Origin: Mercurialis annua
Taxonomy: Eukaryota > Streptophyta > Magnoliopsida > Malpighiales > Euphorbiaceae
NCBI RefSeq assembly: GCF_937616625.2
Contig: NC_065570.1
Location: 67,235,665-67,299,664, forward strand
Direction of reading: 5' to 3'
DNA length: 64,000 bases
The notes under the pieces were generated by a model, which was given only the letters and a program-made list of their open reading frames with translations, had not been told where the DNA came from and did no database searches. The translations under genes were made by a program, and so were the position numbers. Shown here one piece after another: positions 1 through 15,900 of the stretch; within the stretch, counting starts at the first letter, position 1; each line of letters begins with the position of its first letter.

Positions 1-3541
<3,541 letters not shown>

Positions 3542-3564
3542 TTTTGGGTGTGGGGGTCTCTATC

Positions 3565-3572
3565 TATTTATA
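3565..3572 (-). promoter_or_regulatory. TATA-like box of the aminopeptidase gene
   Basis: TATAAATA reads on the minus strand here, only about 24-31 bases upstream of the first ATG at 3541. If it is used at the usual plant spacing, transcription would start at or just inside the first ATG. Identified by motif and position only. Confidence 0.4.
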
Positions 3573-3766
3573 ATAAACCCATCAAAAATATAAAATTCTT
3601 TTTGTGGGTTAAGATAGTAAAATTGATTGATGATTAGCATTGACATCATCTCTAGCTTTAACCCATAGGAGTGTGTGTATGAGTTTATCGGATAATGCCT
3701 GCTCGGGTAATTATCTCCTTTTTTTTGTGGATTTTTGTCATACTAATTATTTCTTATAATTTATAC

Positions 3767-3956
3767 GAGTGTTTACCTCATACAACTGTTATGTCGCCGT
3801 TGTGTTACTTTTACCGATAAATTAATAAGCATTTACGATAAAAAAAACCTTTTAATTATTGTCTATTTTTTTATTATTTAATTGTTCATATGACTAACGT
3901 ACTATTATTTTATTACATGAATAATATGGCACAACGATAACGTTATATAGTTTTCC
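3767..3956. mobile_element. Mutator-like MITE, copy 1
   Basis: A diverged copy of the family best seen at 12034-12215. It begins GAGTGTTTACC, has the shared inner sequence around gcatttacgata and ctaacgtac, and ends gttttcc. Flanks aatttatac (3758-3766) and aattagtac (3957-3965) match at 7 of 9 bases, consistent with an aged 9-bp target duplication. Confidence 0.65.
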
Positions 3957-4002
3957 AATTAGTACTTATATATTACAAAATAGTGTATTAAATTTGGAAG
4001 GG

Positions 4003-4254
4003 TACTAAAATATGCGAAAGTTTTAAAATAAATACTGAACTTTTTTTGGTTACAAAATGAATAATAAACTTAGTGAAATATTACAAAATGGATACTTTAA
4101 GCCATTTTTTCCTGACGTGGCTTCTTCCTTCATCCAATCAATGGGGAACATGTGGCTTAAAAATACTCATTTTGTAATGTTTTGTTAAGTTTAGTATCCA
4201 TTTTACAAAAAAAAAAATCAGTATCCATTTTGAAATTTTCATATAATTCAGTAA
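4003..4254. mobile_element. Foldback MITE with about 100-bp terminal inverted repeats
   Basis: The left arm carries tactaaaatatgcgaaag followed by motifs of the type aaatggatact. The right arm reads the reverse complement of the same string (agtatccattttgaaattttc). The arms pair over roughly 100 bases around a GC-richer centre at about 4105-4165. No coding capacity. Boundaries are approximate and the target duplication is not clear. Confidence 0.6.
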
Positions 4255-4392
4255 TCTCACAAGTTTAATACCCTACATAATAATTATTTTTATTGAGGAC
4301 AATGCTTAATGTTTAATAAGCCTTACAATTTTTTTTTTCTTTGAACAATCTAATATTTTAAAAAAACAAACTTTGATGTTTTATAATAATAT

Positions 4393-4777
4393 AGGTTAAT
4401 TCACATCAATTCACCCCCTTCAACTTGGCACAAAAAATCTAATAGGCCCAAGGTCTTGAAAATGGATCAAAAAAATTCAATAGTTGTGAAAATCGATCAA
4501 ATACACCCCCTTGACGCAGAAAAAGAGTGAGATAACAAATTTGACCTAATTATTAAGTGCTAATTTGAAGAATTGAATAAAAATTAGGCATCGTTTTAAA
4601 CTTTTTCATTTTATAATGGAGAGTGTGTTTCACTTGCTGGGGGATAGAGCGGAGGGGGGCCGGGGGGGTGGTTTGGTATAGTTGTGTGTTGAATTGATCC
4701 GGTTTTATAATCTTGAACTTATTTAATCTTTTGTGTCAAGTTGAGGGAGTGAATTAATTCTTTATTCGTGAATTTAC
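4393..4777. mobile_element. Inverted-repeat element (MITE-like)
   Basis: The left end, ggttaattcacatcaattca followed by ccccttcaacttggcaca, is matched in inverse orientation at the right end (tgtgtcaagttgagggagtg, then aattaattc). Arms are about 80 bp and imperfect. A G-rich run lies near the right arm at 4640-4670. No coding capacity. Confidence 0.5.
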
Positions 4778-4819
4778 TTTCATTAAGTTTGCATATTCAT
4801 TATTTAAGAATTTAATAAT

Positions 4820-4824
<5 letters not shown>

Positions 4825-4870
<46 letters not shown>
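4825..4870. repeat. (TA)23 microsatellite
   Basis: An uninterrupted run of TA dinucleotides covers 46 bases. It is likely length-variable between individuals. Confidence 0.95.
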
Positions 4871-4874
<4 letters not shown>

Positions 4875-5029
4875 TATCATAATTAAGTTAAAAAAATACA
4901 GTTCATCAATTGTATTTTCATTCACTACATTTAATGTTTGTCAACTTGATTAAATAATTTTATTAGAAAAATTAATAATTAAGCAAATTATTATGAGATT
5001 CTTCATATTTAATATAATTCACATTTTAA

Positions 5030-5315
5030 TCCCTCCTATTTGAAAATTAAACCATATGTTCCCTCACTTTTGTTTTAGTTGACAGTTTAGTCCCTCCGTC
5101 TGTTTTTGGTGTGAGCCAACAAAGTCAAAGGACTTGGGGGTAAATTAATTTTAAATATGAGGGAGAAAATTGTTCATAATAACAAAAGTGAAAGATGAAA
5201 TTGTTGAGAAATACAAAAGTGGAGGAGTATATATTATTGTTGACTTCGTTGACTAACACCCAAAATGAACGGAAGAATTAAGTTATTGCCAGATATAAAA
5301 ATAGGGGCTATATTA
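5030..5315. mobile_element. Degenerate inverted-repeat element
   Basis: The left part contains ccgtctgtttttggtgtg, then agccaacaaagtcaa. The right part contains its imperfect inverse (ttgacttcgttgactaac, then acccaaaatgaacgg). Outer segments ccctcctattt and aaaataggggc also pair. This suggests an old MITE with uncertain ends. Confidence 0.4.
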
Positions 5316-6443
5316 TTTAATTAGAAAAGATTAAAATATAAATTACGAGAAATATGAGATGTGTCATAGCAATTTACTCTTAATTATTTATTACTGGCTG
5401 CTTCTTATTGTTTGAAGGTCATGCGAGTTAAGAGGTTGCCTACACCAACTTATTATTGTTTGAAAACTATTTACTTTCATGCACTAAACCAATGTTATTG
5501 ATTATTTAATTAAAAATTATTATTCATATTTTTCATAAGATTAATACATTTTTAATTAATATATTAGAAAACTTAAGATCCAGTAACCAATTCAATTGAA
5601 CTATAAATTATTAACTGGCTAAATATATCCTAAAGTGTTTATACTAATAACTTTTATTTTAGTGATCTTTGATAAATAGTTTACATTTAAATAGTCTTTT
5701 AATTGTTTATTTTATATAATTATGATATATTTTGTCATGAAACGTTGTGGTTTCATATCAATCAAAACGATGACGGTTTTTGTAATTTCATCAAGATAAA
5801 GGATAAACAATTCTTCTCTTTCAAATTTAAACCCAGTTATAATAACTAATACTTTTTAGGAGTATTGGTAAAATAAATTCTAACGTTTTATTTGTTTTGC
5901 GATTTAAGCCTAATATTTAAAAAATTATGAAACAAATATCAATCTTTTCAGTTTTTACAGTTTTTCGGCCATTATTTGTATAAATTAATAATTCTAATAA
6001 TTTCAGGGAACAAACTTTAAAGTTACATCTTATGTAATATTCAATAAATTAATAATTCTAATAATGAATAAATTTTTAATCCACCATGTATATTAATTTT
6101 TAGAGGGTCGACTGTATGTAAAAATTTATATTTTTTTAAAAGGGTAGAAATTTATGTAAATAAAAAATTTAAAAAAGGAAATTAAGAGAATTTAAAATAT
6201 AATTTCCTCAAGAATAGAGAACCAAATTTAAACTAGTAGGGACTAATTTGAGACTAAAGTATAGTTTATGAACTCAAGTAGCTAGGTGCTAAACATTACG
6301 AGGCTATCAATAAATGCTTTCCGACTTGCAGTAGATATCCAGAAAAACACAATCCAACTCCAAATTCCATTGTAGAGAGACAATTATTGTCTTCCAAGCT
6401 TAAACCCTGATATACAGCACCCACTTCGAAATTAGAAAAAAAA

Positions 6444-9022
6444 ATGGTAGCAACGAATCTGAAATCAGAGACTATGAAGCTGATGGACAAAAGAACCGCC
6501 GTCGAAGCTGAAATGAACGCCATCATCGAACAGCTTTGTCTACCCGGCGGTCCCGGTCTTTCCGGCAATCTCGTCGATTCCGAGGTCTTATTTTTCAAGA
6601 TCCTTCTATTGATGCTCTGTTCAGTTTTAAATTATTTAATTTTATAATCTGAATATATTTTTGGTACATTATTTAGGGATTTCCTCGTCCAGATATTGAC
6701 ATTCCTGCTGTAAGGGCACAACGCAATCGTCTTATTGGTACTCTATCTTATGTATATTTTTTGTTTTCTTGGAGTAGTATTTATTTCAATTGCTTATGGT
6801 GCATTTTTTTAAAAAAAAATTGGGTTTGAAAATTTAGGGTTATAATATTATACTGCTGACTTTGTTTATGGTTTATCTGGAAAATGTGAAATTGTGCAGA
6901 TATAGATTGTTAGAATGTTTTAGGTCTGCTTGGTTCAAATGAATTCCACATTTTTTATGGAATTCAATTGAATTTCTACAAAATATGTGTTTGGTGTGCT
7001 AATGGAATTCCGGTTTATTACTATTTTTAAAATATTTAAAACATAAATCATATAATAAATAATAAGAATTCCATATTTAAAATTCGTGATACCAAGCACA
7101 AGAATTCATTTTCAAATGAACTTCAAATTGAATTCATTTAAAAATGAAATGAATTCCACACTAGAATTGAACCCAAACAATAATTTTACTTTGACCGCAA
7201 GACTTTGGTTGATTTGGCTGCAGTTTTGACGAGTATAGTGAATCTGTTAAAAGAGATTGTGAAACTATAAAACTAAATGTAGAAGAAAAGTTGGGTGTTG
7301 TATCCTTATAGGTCATTTTAGAGATGCAATTTGAGTAGTACTAGCGGACTAGCTAGCTATAATGCAATGAAAGAGCAAATTTCATGTTACTAACTTTAAT
7401 TTTATGTTTAGTTTTATTTATAATGCTCTGTTCGCGGATAATGCTAGTTTGTTTGAACTGTAAAATTGTCTGTGGTTGGACCTTTTTTAATTGTTTTATT
7501 TATTATCTTGAATTGCAGTGTTAAAAAGCGATCACAAGGAGTTAACTGGTAAAATAGATGGGAATATACAGGTTCTGCATTCAGCTAGGCTTGCTTCTAA
7601 ATCACCATCTCTGAAAGATGCAGGTACATGCTTAAGCTATAAAAAGGTTACAATGGCAGAACTTTTAAATTATTTTTCGTCTGCTGATGCACCTTCCAGG
7701 AGATGTGATTTTGGAGCTGGTATTATCTATAGATGTGAATTGTCACTATGGAGTTCTTGTACCAGTGCAATAGAAATATTCGCCTACTCATACATCTGAT
7801 GTACTGATCACAATCATAGCCTGTTTACATGTAAATGAAACTTGATAGATGCAGTTCAAAATAAAACTTGATAGAAAGAATGTGCATAATCCATATTGTT
7901 TTTTGAATGATAGAAAATGTTGATTTTAGAAATTTGTTATAGCAATCAAACATTCCTTTTTGGTGTCATAATGTCTTAAATGAATTTTCGGGTTGTAAGT
8001 TTTGTTTGTTGCCTAGTATAATTCTCTGATTAATGAATGTTTTCTGTAGATACATTCTTTTTGTTACAAGAAATCTTTTACAGGAGAACTATATCAAAAT
8101 TTTCATCTTGTTTTTGTGAAATAATAAAATTGCTTTTTAAAATATTTATTTGACAACACAATGTATGAAATCAGTTGACCAAACATTTTGTTTATTTGCT
8201 AATTATATTCTTATGTGACATCTGAACAACAAAAAAAACATATTTTGTTGGAATTGTAAAATCAATTACATTAATATTTTATTCTTATTTGCAAGGTAAT
8301 GATAGCACATCAGATAATCAAAACACATCAATCACTGCAGCTGCACACAATGTGGTTCTAAGAGACTCTTCCAGTTCCACGGATGCGGATGCCTTTGTCA
8401 CCATACCTTTTGCGGTGGTTGATGAAATAGCTGATGCATCCCCAGCTGCGGAGGATGGTTTACAACTTGGAGATCAGATTATGAAATTTGGCAGTGTGGA
8501 ATATCAGGTTGGGAATAATCTTCTGCAAAAGCTTGCTCTTGAGCCTCAGAAAAATCCGGGTCATGCGATACCTGTGGTAGTTTTGAGAGAAGGTGCTCCA
8601 ATCAACTTAACAGTAACTCCTAGGACATGGCAAGGCAGGGGTCTCCTAGGGTATGTTGGTCTCTTCATTTTTCTGTTCCTTGTTCTTCTTTGTTCATCGG
8701 CCCATAAACTATTTTATGATTATTGTCTTCTCTTTTTAAGAGTTACTCCTCAAATTGCTGTCCCATAACCAAAAGTGCTCCAGCAAAGTATATATTTTGA
8801 TGGATCTCTTGATAGAATTATGGTTGTTTCTTCTCTTTTTGAAAATAGTTTTTTGGCGCTTATAGTTACTCACCACTGCAAATAGGTTCTTTTGACTAGT
8901 TACTGATGGCAAAGAAGGTTCTCGCCCTTCTGTGGAATTTTAGAATTGGATTGTCATATATCATCTATACTAACTATAGTTCTCTGTGGGACACTTGCAG
9001 TTGCAATTTCCGGATTTTGTAA
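6444..9022 (+). CDS. PSMD9: 26S proteasome assembly chaperone PSMD9/Nas2 (p27), PDZ protein
   Basis: Chaperone that in yeast and animals binds the C-terminus of base ATPase Rpt5 through a PDZ domain during assembly of the 19S regulatory particle (family knowledge). Exons: 6444-6584, 6677-6737, 7519-7623, 8296-8650 and 9001-9022, all in phase, giving 227 residues, the usual family length. Residues 1-100 form the helical N-terminal region (TMKLMDKRTAVEAEMNAI; then a PRPDIDIPAVRAQRNRL block). The PDZ domain spans about residues 125-205, with VDEIADASPAAEDGLQLGD as the carboxylate-loop region. The tiny last exon encodes only the C-terminal CNFRIL tail; I chose it because it restores the conserved ending after RGLLG. 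Intron 2 carries an inverted-repeat element (6924-7183). The start is the only ATG with the conserved N-terminus. Confidence 0.92.
6924..7183. mobile_element. Intronic inverted-repeat MITE
   Basis: Ends gtctgcttggttcaa and ttgaacccaaacaa are inverted. Internal arms are rich in GAATTC and pair imperfectly over about 110 bp. It lies wholly inside intron 2 of the PSMD9 gene. The termini resemble hAT or PIF-type MITEs, but the superfamily is not settled. Confidence 0.5.
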
Positions 9023-12000
9023 CCGGTTGCGTGGAATTAACTCGATAAGATGGTTTCTAAAGGTTGTGTCGTTGTGATGGCTGCTTTGATAAGGCTTGTT
9101 GACTGCAGAAACTGTGCATCTTTTTCTTTCTTCTTCCTTATTTTATGGCACTCAAAGCCAAATGTGGTGGAGCAAGATAATGGTACCAAACTAGGTTCCT
9201 TGTAAATTTTTGCAGGGACACGTTTTTGGATCGCTTGAGCTTCTATCAAAAATTTCCAAAACACGGTCCTCTCGATCCGATTAATCTCCTCTGGTGTTTT
9301 TTCTTCCCTGTGCTTAACATTTGTAGAAATGTAGATTGATCACGGCCAAATTTATGCTTGGTTGCACTCGGCATGAACCATTTCTTAAACCTGACCCAGA
9401 TTAATCCATCCATTTACATAATCTTTGTATGTTATTTTATTGAGGAAATGTGTCTCATATACGAGGATAATATAGATTAGCAATCAACTTGGAAAAGATC
9501 CATTGACAAGACAGACTTGAAAAAGATAGCTGCTTACCTTGCTAAAAAAGCGATGTACTTTACGAAATTTATAAATTTAAAGATATCACCATTTTAATTG
9601 AATATGAAATTTTTAAATTTGTATAAGGATAATTTTAAAAGAGTATCATACAATAATTAATTAATTTCAACATTATAATTTAGGAGATGAGAATATAAAT
9701 GATGTATTTTAGAGGATGGTGGATATTTATTTATCCTACTCAATGATTGATTTTTTCTGACAAAAATAAATTGATCTTTAAAAATATATAGATTTTGATA
9801 ATCTAAAATCCGTCACTTATTCTTCAATTCCACAATGTCAAGAAAATATTAAATATGCTTTTTTGATCACGTCTGTAACAGTTTTGTTATACAAGAAACA
9901 ATCATGATAAATTGTTTTATCTTATTGATTACATGAAATGATTCAATCTTTAATGAAATTTTCCATTTATTAGGAATAGAATATCATTCTCCATATCATA
10001 ATTGAATTCCAGTTCGATATGAATAAGAATCAAACTGAGGTTTGTGGTTCAATATCGTTATCAGTGACTTGTATGGTGAAGTGGATAAGAATAGAGGTAT
10101 TTTGAAAAAAAGAAGAAGAATAGAGGTAAGATAATAAAATATTTTTAATTATATTTGCAAGATACATGTCACTTTTATTTCTACTTTTAAATTTTTCTTT
10201 CTCTTCTTGTTTCTTTAAAAATTTAAGAATTTTTGATTTATAATTTTTAGTTTAATCTTTGATCAAATTTGATTTTTGAATTTTTAAAATTTAAATTTAA
10301 CTGAACAAAAATATATTAATTTTACTGACTTATTTAAAATATTAAATTTTGTTTCAAAAATATTACTTTTAAATTTATCTAAAATAAAAAATATAAAAAA
10401 TTATAATTTTTTTATTCAATAAATAATTTAAAGTTAATAAATTGTTTCAATTTATGATCTAGAGACTTTTTTAAAAATAAAAATAAATTTGTATTTGAAT
10501 TAAACTTTGTTTTTTTTAATTCAATTATACTTTACTCGCTAAAGATACAATTGGAACTCTTATATTAAACTCATATTTTAATTTTAATTTTAATATTTTT
10601 TATTTCCATACGAATTATAATATTAAAAAAATGACACTCTTTCAACTAATTTGTATTTTACCACTATCCCATGCCGACATAGACAACACATGACATGCGT
10701 GTAAAATTTTATTCAATTTGAATATGAATTACAATTTTTTAGATCCTTATGCTGCAGCAAAAAACAGATTGAATTCTCTATTAAGAGAGAAATAAATAAG
10801 TGATATTTTATGAGATAATGAACAATTTTTTAAATTATTTTATATATATAACTTTTTGTTAAATATTAATAATAATATTTTAGCATTTAGAATTAGATTG
10901 TATATGATTTAGATTGAAAGGTGTAAAGAACCTAAAGAAAACAGTACGAGAAACCATATGGGTTGAGATTTAAGGTTACTGAAAAAAAAAAGCTCCATTT
11001 TTTTTGAATTGTTGGATCCGGATGAGAAAATTTGAGAATTTGAAACGTGGATTTTGATTAGAGGATTGAATTAAAGAAACCCAATAAATAGAAAATAAAA
11101 TGGAAGTGAAAAAACAGAGGATGAGATTTTAGAAAGGTTGGCAGAAACGTTGATAATGGGATTGGATTTAATTATTGAATAGAAAGTGAAGAAATCACTT
11201 TCCGACTGGCGAGCTCGGTAACTTGCTAGGGACGAGGTTTCCAGCAGAGAGTGGCTGGTAAAAAGTTTGAGAATGGTGATGGTAGAGAATGATGACGGTA
11301 ATTAGAAGCAGACGGAAATCAATAGGGCAAGATACATGTGTGATTTGGTAGACACGTGTTAATTTGGGAGGATGGTGGTGCTGGTTGAAAAGTAATAATG
11401 GGAGCTGGTATTTTATGAAAGGAAAATTGTAATAAAGTAAACAAATTAATTAATATTGCATTATGTGAAATAGTGAGTCATTATTTTGGTTTTCTTGTTT
11501 TTTTTTTTATATTTTTTTATTATTTATTTTTACAACACTGGTATAATTGTTGAAACAATCTACAGCCTCGTCTTAAACGATAAATATAATTTTTATTTAG
11601 ATATTTAGATCAGTACAAGATTATTGTTTAGAGTGTGATCAAAACAGATTATTTATATAATTATTGAAAATATTTCTAAATACATCAACCAATTTTAAAG
11701 TCCAGTAATGGAGACAATTTATTTACAAATTAACCAATTTTTTGAACTTTTAGACAAATAAAGAAATTTTACAATTATTTTTGACAGGAGAATATTATCA
11801 AACACAAGCAAAAGCAGCAGAGAAATCACCGGGTATATCCGGTAAATACAGAAGTTAACCGGATATCCAAGTCATCATCACAAAAAGAAAAAGAAAAAAA
11901 AACTAAACCTCGAAAGACTTTCTCACACTCGAAAAATTCACTGTCTTCTCATTTTCTTCACGGAGAAAGTGAAAAAAAAAAAAAAAAAAAGAGAATTTGA

Positions 12001-12033
12001 GTTCCTTTGAATTCCCATTAGCATTTCAATGTT

Positions 12034-12215
12034 GAGTGTTTATCCCATGCAACCGTTGCGCCACGTCATTTTTACATCAAGCCAATGAGCATTTGCGATA
12101 GGGAATCTTTTAATTATTACTTATTTTTTTTATCATTTAATTTTCCACATGGCTAACGCATAATTGGTTTGTTGCACAAATGACATGGCGCAACGGTTGT
12201 GTGCAATAATTTTTC
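12034..12215. mobile_element. Mutator-like MITE, copy 2 (best-preserved copy)
   Basis: A 182-bp element starting GAGTGTTTATCCCATGCAAC and ending in the imperfect inverse (GGTTGTGTGCAATAATTTTTC). The paired ends extend about 45 bp, including accgttgcgccacgtcattt versus aaatgacatggcgcaacggt. It is flanked by a perfect 9-bp direct repeat ttcaatgtt at 12025-12033 and 12216-12224, a length typical of Mutator-like elements. It sits about 280 bp upstream of the glycosylase TATA box. Confidence 0.8.
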
Positions 12216-12493
12216 TTCAATGTTTCTGTAAAAAGAGAACAAGGGCCCGCATCACTTGAAAATTTGTACTAATTTTTTTTGATATGTTAGCATGTGAAGA
12301 TTACTGAAACTACACAAAAAAAACCCTTTTTTTCTCTGTTTTGGAGGTAACAAAAAACACAACTTACTCTATTCTCTATCTCGTTTTTGACAATGCACAA
12401 TCGAATCTTTGAGTTTCGAGGCTCAAAACCTCTTTTCTTTTATTTAATTCCTTAAACTATCCTTTTTTATTTGTTTTGATCTCTCGAGTTGTG

Positions 12494-12501
12494 TATAAAA
12501 G
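12494..12501 (+). promoter_or_regulatory. TATA box of the Tag glycosylase gene
   Basis: TATAAAAG about 460 bases upstream of the start codon. It predicts transcription from about 12525. The match to the plant TATA consensus is good, but there is no transcript evidence. Confidence 0.5.
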
Positions 12502-12554
12502 CCCCAAACTTTTGTTCAAAAAAGTTCAAATTTCACCACATTTTCAAGTTTTAT

Positions 12555-12867
12555 ATGGGTTTAATTGTAGCTTGATTTGAAGATATTGGTAACTAGCAAG
12601 AGGGTTTTGGTAGGTTTCCTGAGGTGGGTTTTGCATTCTTAGTCAATGCTAGGAGTTCATATTGGTTTAAAGCCAAGATCTGTGTTGCTGTTAGCTTCAA
12701 GACTATGGTTTATGAATGTGGTCTATTACAAGTGTACTACTTACATGTGGTTTTGATTTTCAAGGTTTTGCTGCTCATTTCACTCCTTAATTGTTAGCAA
12801 AATGGGGGTTTTAGGGAATTTTCTTTTTGGGTTTGTGGTGGTTTGTTTAATTTCAAGAAAGATTTGA
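12555..12867 (+). promoter_or_regulatory. Leader with three upstream ORFs
   Basis: Three ATG-initiated ORFs precede the main start without overlapping it: 12555-12575 (6 residues), 12646-12756 (36 residues) and 12802-12867 (21 residues, hydrophobic, beginning MGVLGNF). No other ATG occurs between the last one and 12956. Part of the leader could be removed by a leader intron, which sequence alone cannot exclude. Confidence 0.45.
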
Positions 12868-12955
12868 GGAAAGTTGGTAAATTTGCAAAATTGGGTGCTC
12901 TTTCTGAAGGAAAGAGGCTCAAGATCTCTTGAAAATCAGTTGAAGGTGTTTAAAA

Positions 12956-15900
12956 ATGTCTGGAGGAGCTCCAAGAATTAGGTCAATGAATGTAGCTGAT
13001 TCTGAGACTAGGCCTGTGTTAGGACCCACCGGAAATAATAAGGCAGGGTCTTTGAGTGCTAGAAAACCTGCCTCTAAACAGTCCAGAAAGGTTGAAACAT
13101 CACCTAAGTCTGTTGTATTAGGTGAAGAGGAGAAGGCACGTACGGCTAATATGATCGGTGCCCTTTCTCCTAAATCGCATTCTAGTAGTGTTACTTCTGT
13201 GCTTCGTCGGCATGAGCAGTTCTTGCATTCTAATTTATCGCTCAATGCTTCGTGTTCCTCTGATGCTTCCACCGATTCGTTCCACAGCCGAGCATCTACA
13301 GGGAGGTTGACCAGATCGAATAGTTTGGGGACCAGGAGGAAGCAATATGCTTCAAAGCCGAGAAGCGTTGCTTCTGATAGGAGTTTAGACTCTCCACCGC
13401 CTTCTTCCGGTGGTCCACAGACCAAGAAAACCTGTGCCTGGGTAACCCCAAGTGCCGGTTAGTTTCCTTGATCCTAGACTGTTTGTTTTTATCATGTTGA
13501 ACCGCCAAGTCTTACAGAATCAGTGATACCCTTATTTGTTATGACCTATGTTGCACGGAAACTTCTTAGAGCTCTATGTTTCGGTGTCTCAATTTGTTTT
13601 TAGGAACTCTAAACTCTATTTTTTAACCTATTCTTGTAAAGAGAAAATATTGTTTGGCTATTTTTGTTTCAGTGTTTTGGTTTCCTTACTATATAGGTTA
13701 TGGTATGGATTTTTTAGTATGTCTTTGCAATTGCATTTTATCCTTGAAAGCAACAAAATGAATGCACAATGGAATTTCTGTGGTTTATTTTAGAATTGCT
13801 TTTTTTGTTTCTCATTGTGTTAATCAAGAGATTGCAGAGTTCTGAAGAATTGAGCTAAACCACCTAAAATGATTCAACTTAACTGTATTTTTCTACATAA
13901 CTAACACATAAAGTTACTGCAGAAATGGACAAATTTAGCTAGAAACATTTCGTCTTATCAAATTTTTAAAGCTTGTTGAATTGCTATTTACAAGAACAAT
14001 TTGATGTCATGATAAGTCCCATATTCAATAACTGTTCATTTTACAAATCAGCATTTTGGTTCTTTTTATTTTTGGTTTGATGTATTTTTGTAACAGCCAT
14101 CAAAGGAAAAAATGCAAGCTATTTATATAACACAAACTCATATTTTTGCAATTTTTCATCTTAACATAAGTAACTATTTATATTCTCAGGCCTCCCACCG
14201 CTTCCTGCTTTTGATGTTAGACATTTCAGCCAATGTTTTACATTTAGTTGGTGTAAGAATGGGATGTGTAAATTTATATATGTTTGAATTTGCAACACAG
14301 CATTAAAAACCTAAAAGAGACCCTATCTTGCTATACATGAACATGGAATGATTCAACATCAAGTTTGATAAAGTTATAGATAAATGTATTTGAATTTTGT
14401 GTAGAAGTACTAGGACAAACTTCATGTTAGAAAAACACTCGCCAAGATGTTGTCCCACAACAGTACAATTCTAATGCTGATTGATTTTTCTTTTGTTCAA
14501 ATCAGACCCATATTACACTGCTTTCCACGATGAAGAATGGGGAGTTCCAGTGCACGATGACAAGTATGTGTATCATTATCAGTTATTAGTATCAACCGTG
14601 TATTGCTGGAAGTCATGTCTTTCCAGACATGATTCTCTGCTCTAAAAGTAACGTGTTTTATGTATCTGTCCATATGCAGGAAATTGTTTGAGCTTCTTGT
14701 TCTGTCAGGTGCTTTGGCTGAACTTACTTGGCCTGCCATTCTAAGCAAAAGACATATCTTTAGGTAGTATTTGTATCGATTATGGATTCTTTTGTTTATG
14801 ATTTCATCTGCAAACAACCCATGTTACTTATTCTCATCTGTTCCCTTTTCTTCCACTAATGAAAGATAAAATTGTTATGTTTTAGGAATTGGTTATATTG
14901 TTCACTGACAAGCTCTTTTCTGCAGGGAAGTTTTTGCAGATTTTGATCCAGTTGCTGTGTCAAAATTTAACGAGAAGAAGGTAACAGCACCTGGTAGTAC
15001 AGCAAGTTCCTTATTATCAGAAGTTAAACTGCGTGCTATCATAGAGAATGCACGGCAAATGTTAAAGGTAAATCACATTTTTTCTTTCCTTTGTTTCAAC
15101 TGCATGTGATCCTTTATTTGTTTATGTTACATATGAAATGTGCTGCATTTTTCTTTTATTATCTTTTTATCTGGAATTTACTATCAATTTTAGCTAAATG
15201 TTGAACTTTTCGTTCGTTGTATTTTTAACTTTGTTTGACAAGTGGGATTTAGGATTTATTTATGTTTTCATCTCCTTGACCGATATACTTTATTGAGCCA
15301 GCATTCATATTTCTGGGTTTTAAGATGTTCTGTTTCATGTTTATCCAGGAATGTAAACGACACATGATGTGTGCCTAATGATCACTAGATCTAGGTGGTT
15401 AGGTGAAAAGTAGTTGAAATAGTGGTCCTGCCTCTCAGCATATGTATGAAGTATAATAAAAACGTATTCTATTACAACTATAACCTACTTATTTCATTAA
15501 TAAGATGCCAATTCTGCTTAGTTAGAAATACTATCTTGCAGATTGTGCATTCAATTTAATGGTATACATAATTTACCCCCCTTCAAGTTTAGTGCCGTGA
15601 TTGTAAAGTCTGCAGTTGCCATGATTATTATTTAAACTAACTTTTTGCAGGTTCTTTTTGTTCCAGGTAGTAGACGAGTTCGAGTCATTTGACAAGTACA
15701 TTTGGAGCTTTGTGAATTTTAAGCCTATAGTTAGCAGATTCCGCTATTCTCGCCACGTTCCGGTTAAAACTCCAAAAGCAGACGTTATAAGCAAAGACCT
15801 AGTAAGAAGAGGATTCCGCAGTGTGGGACCCACAGTTGTGTACTCTTTCATGCAAGTTGCAGGATTAACAAATGACCATCTCATCGGTTGCTTTAGATTT

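Larger units (their letters stand above)
3542..6443. other. Intergenic region between divergent LAP and PSMD9
   Basis: Head-to-head spacer of 2.9 kb, strongly AT-rich, with no supportable gene. It holds a Mutator-like MITE (3767-3956), three further inverted-repeat elements (about 4003-4254, 4393-4777, 5030-5315) and a TA microsatellite (4825-4870). About 5320-6290 shows only AT-rich sequence without clear structure. The promoters of both genes must lie at its two ends. Confidence 0.7.
9023..12955. other. Intergenic region and leader upstream of the Tag glycosylase gene
   Basis: The first few hundred bases are presumably the PSMD9 3' UTR. About 9500-11960 is AT-rich DNA in which I see no gene. 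11880-11990 has A-rich tracts. A Mutator-like MITE lies at 12034-12215, then a TATA box at 12494 and a leader of about 430 bases with three short upstream ORFs. Confidence 0.6.

Noticed and set aside
12919..13425. 168-codon open frame antisense to the first Tag exon
   Set aside because: Shadow of the real exon: the sense frame joins in phase to the glycosylase domain, and the antisense product has no recognisable features.
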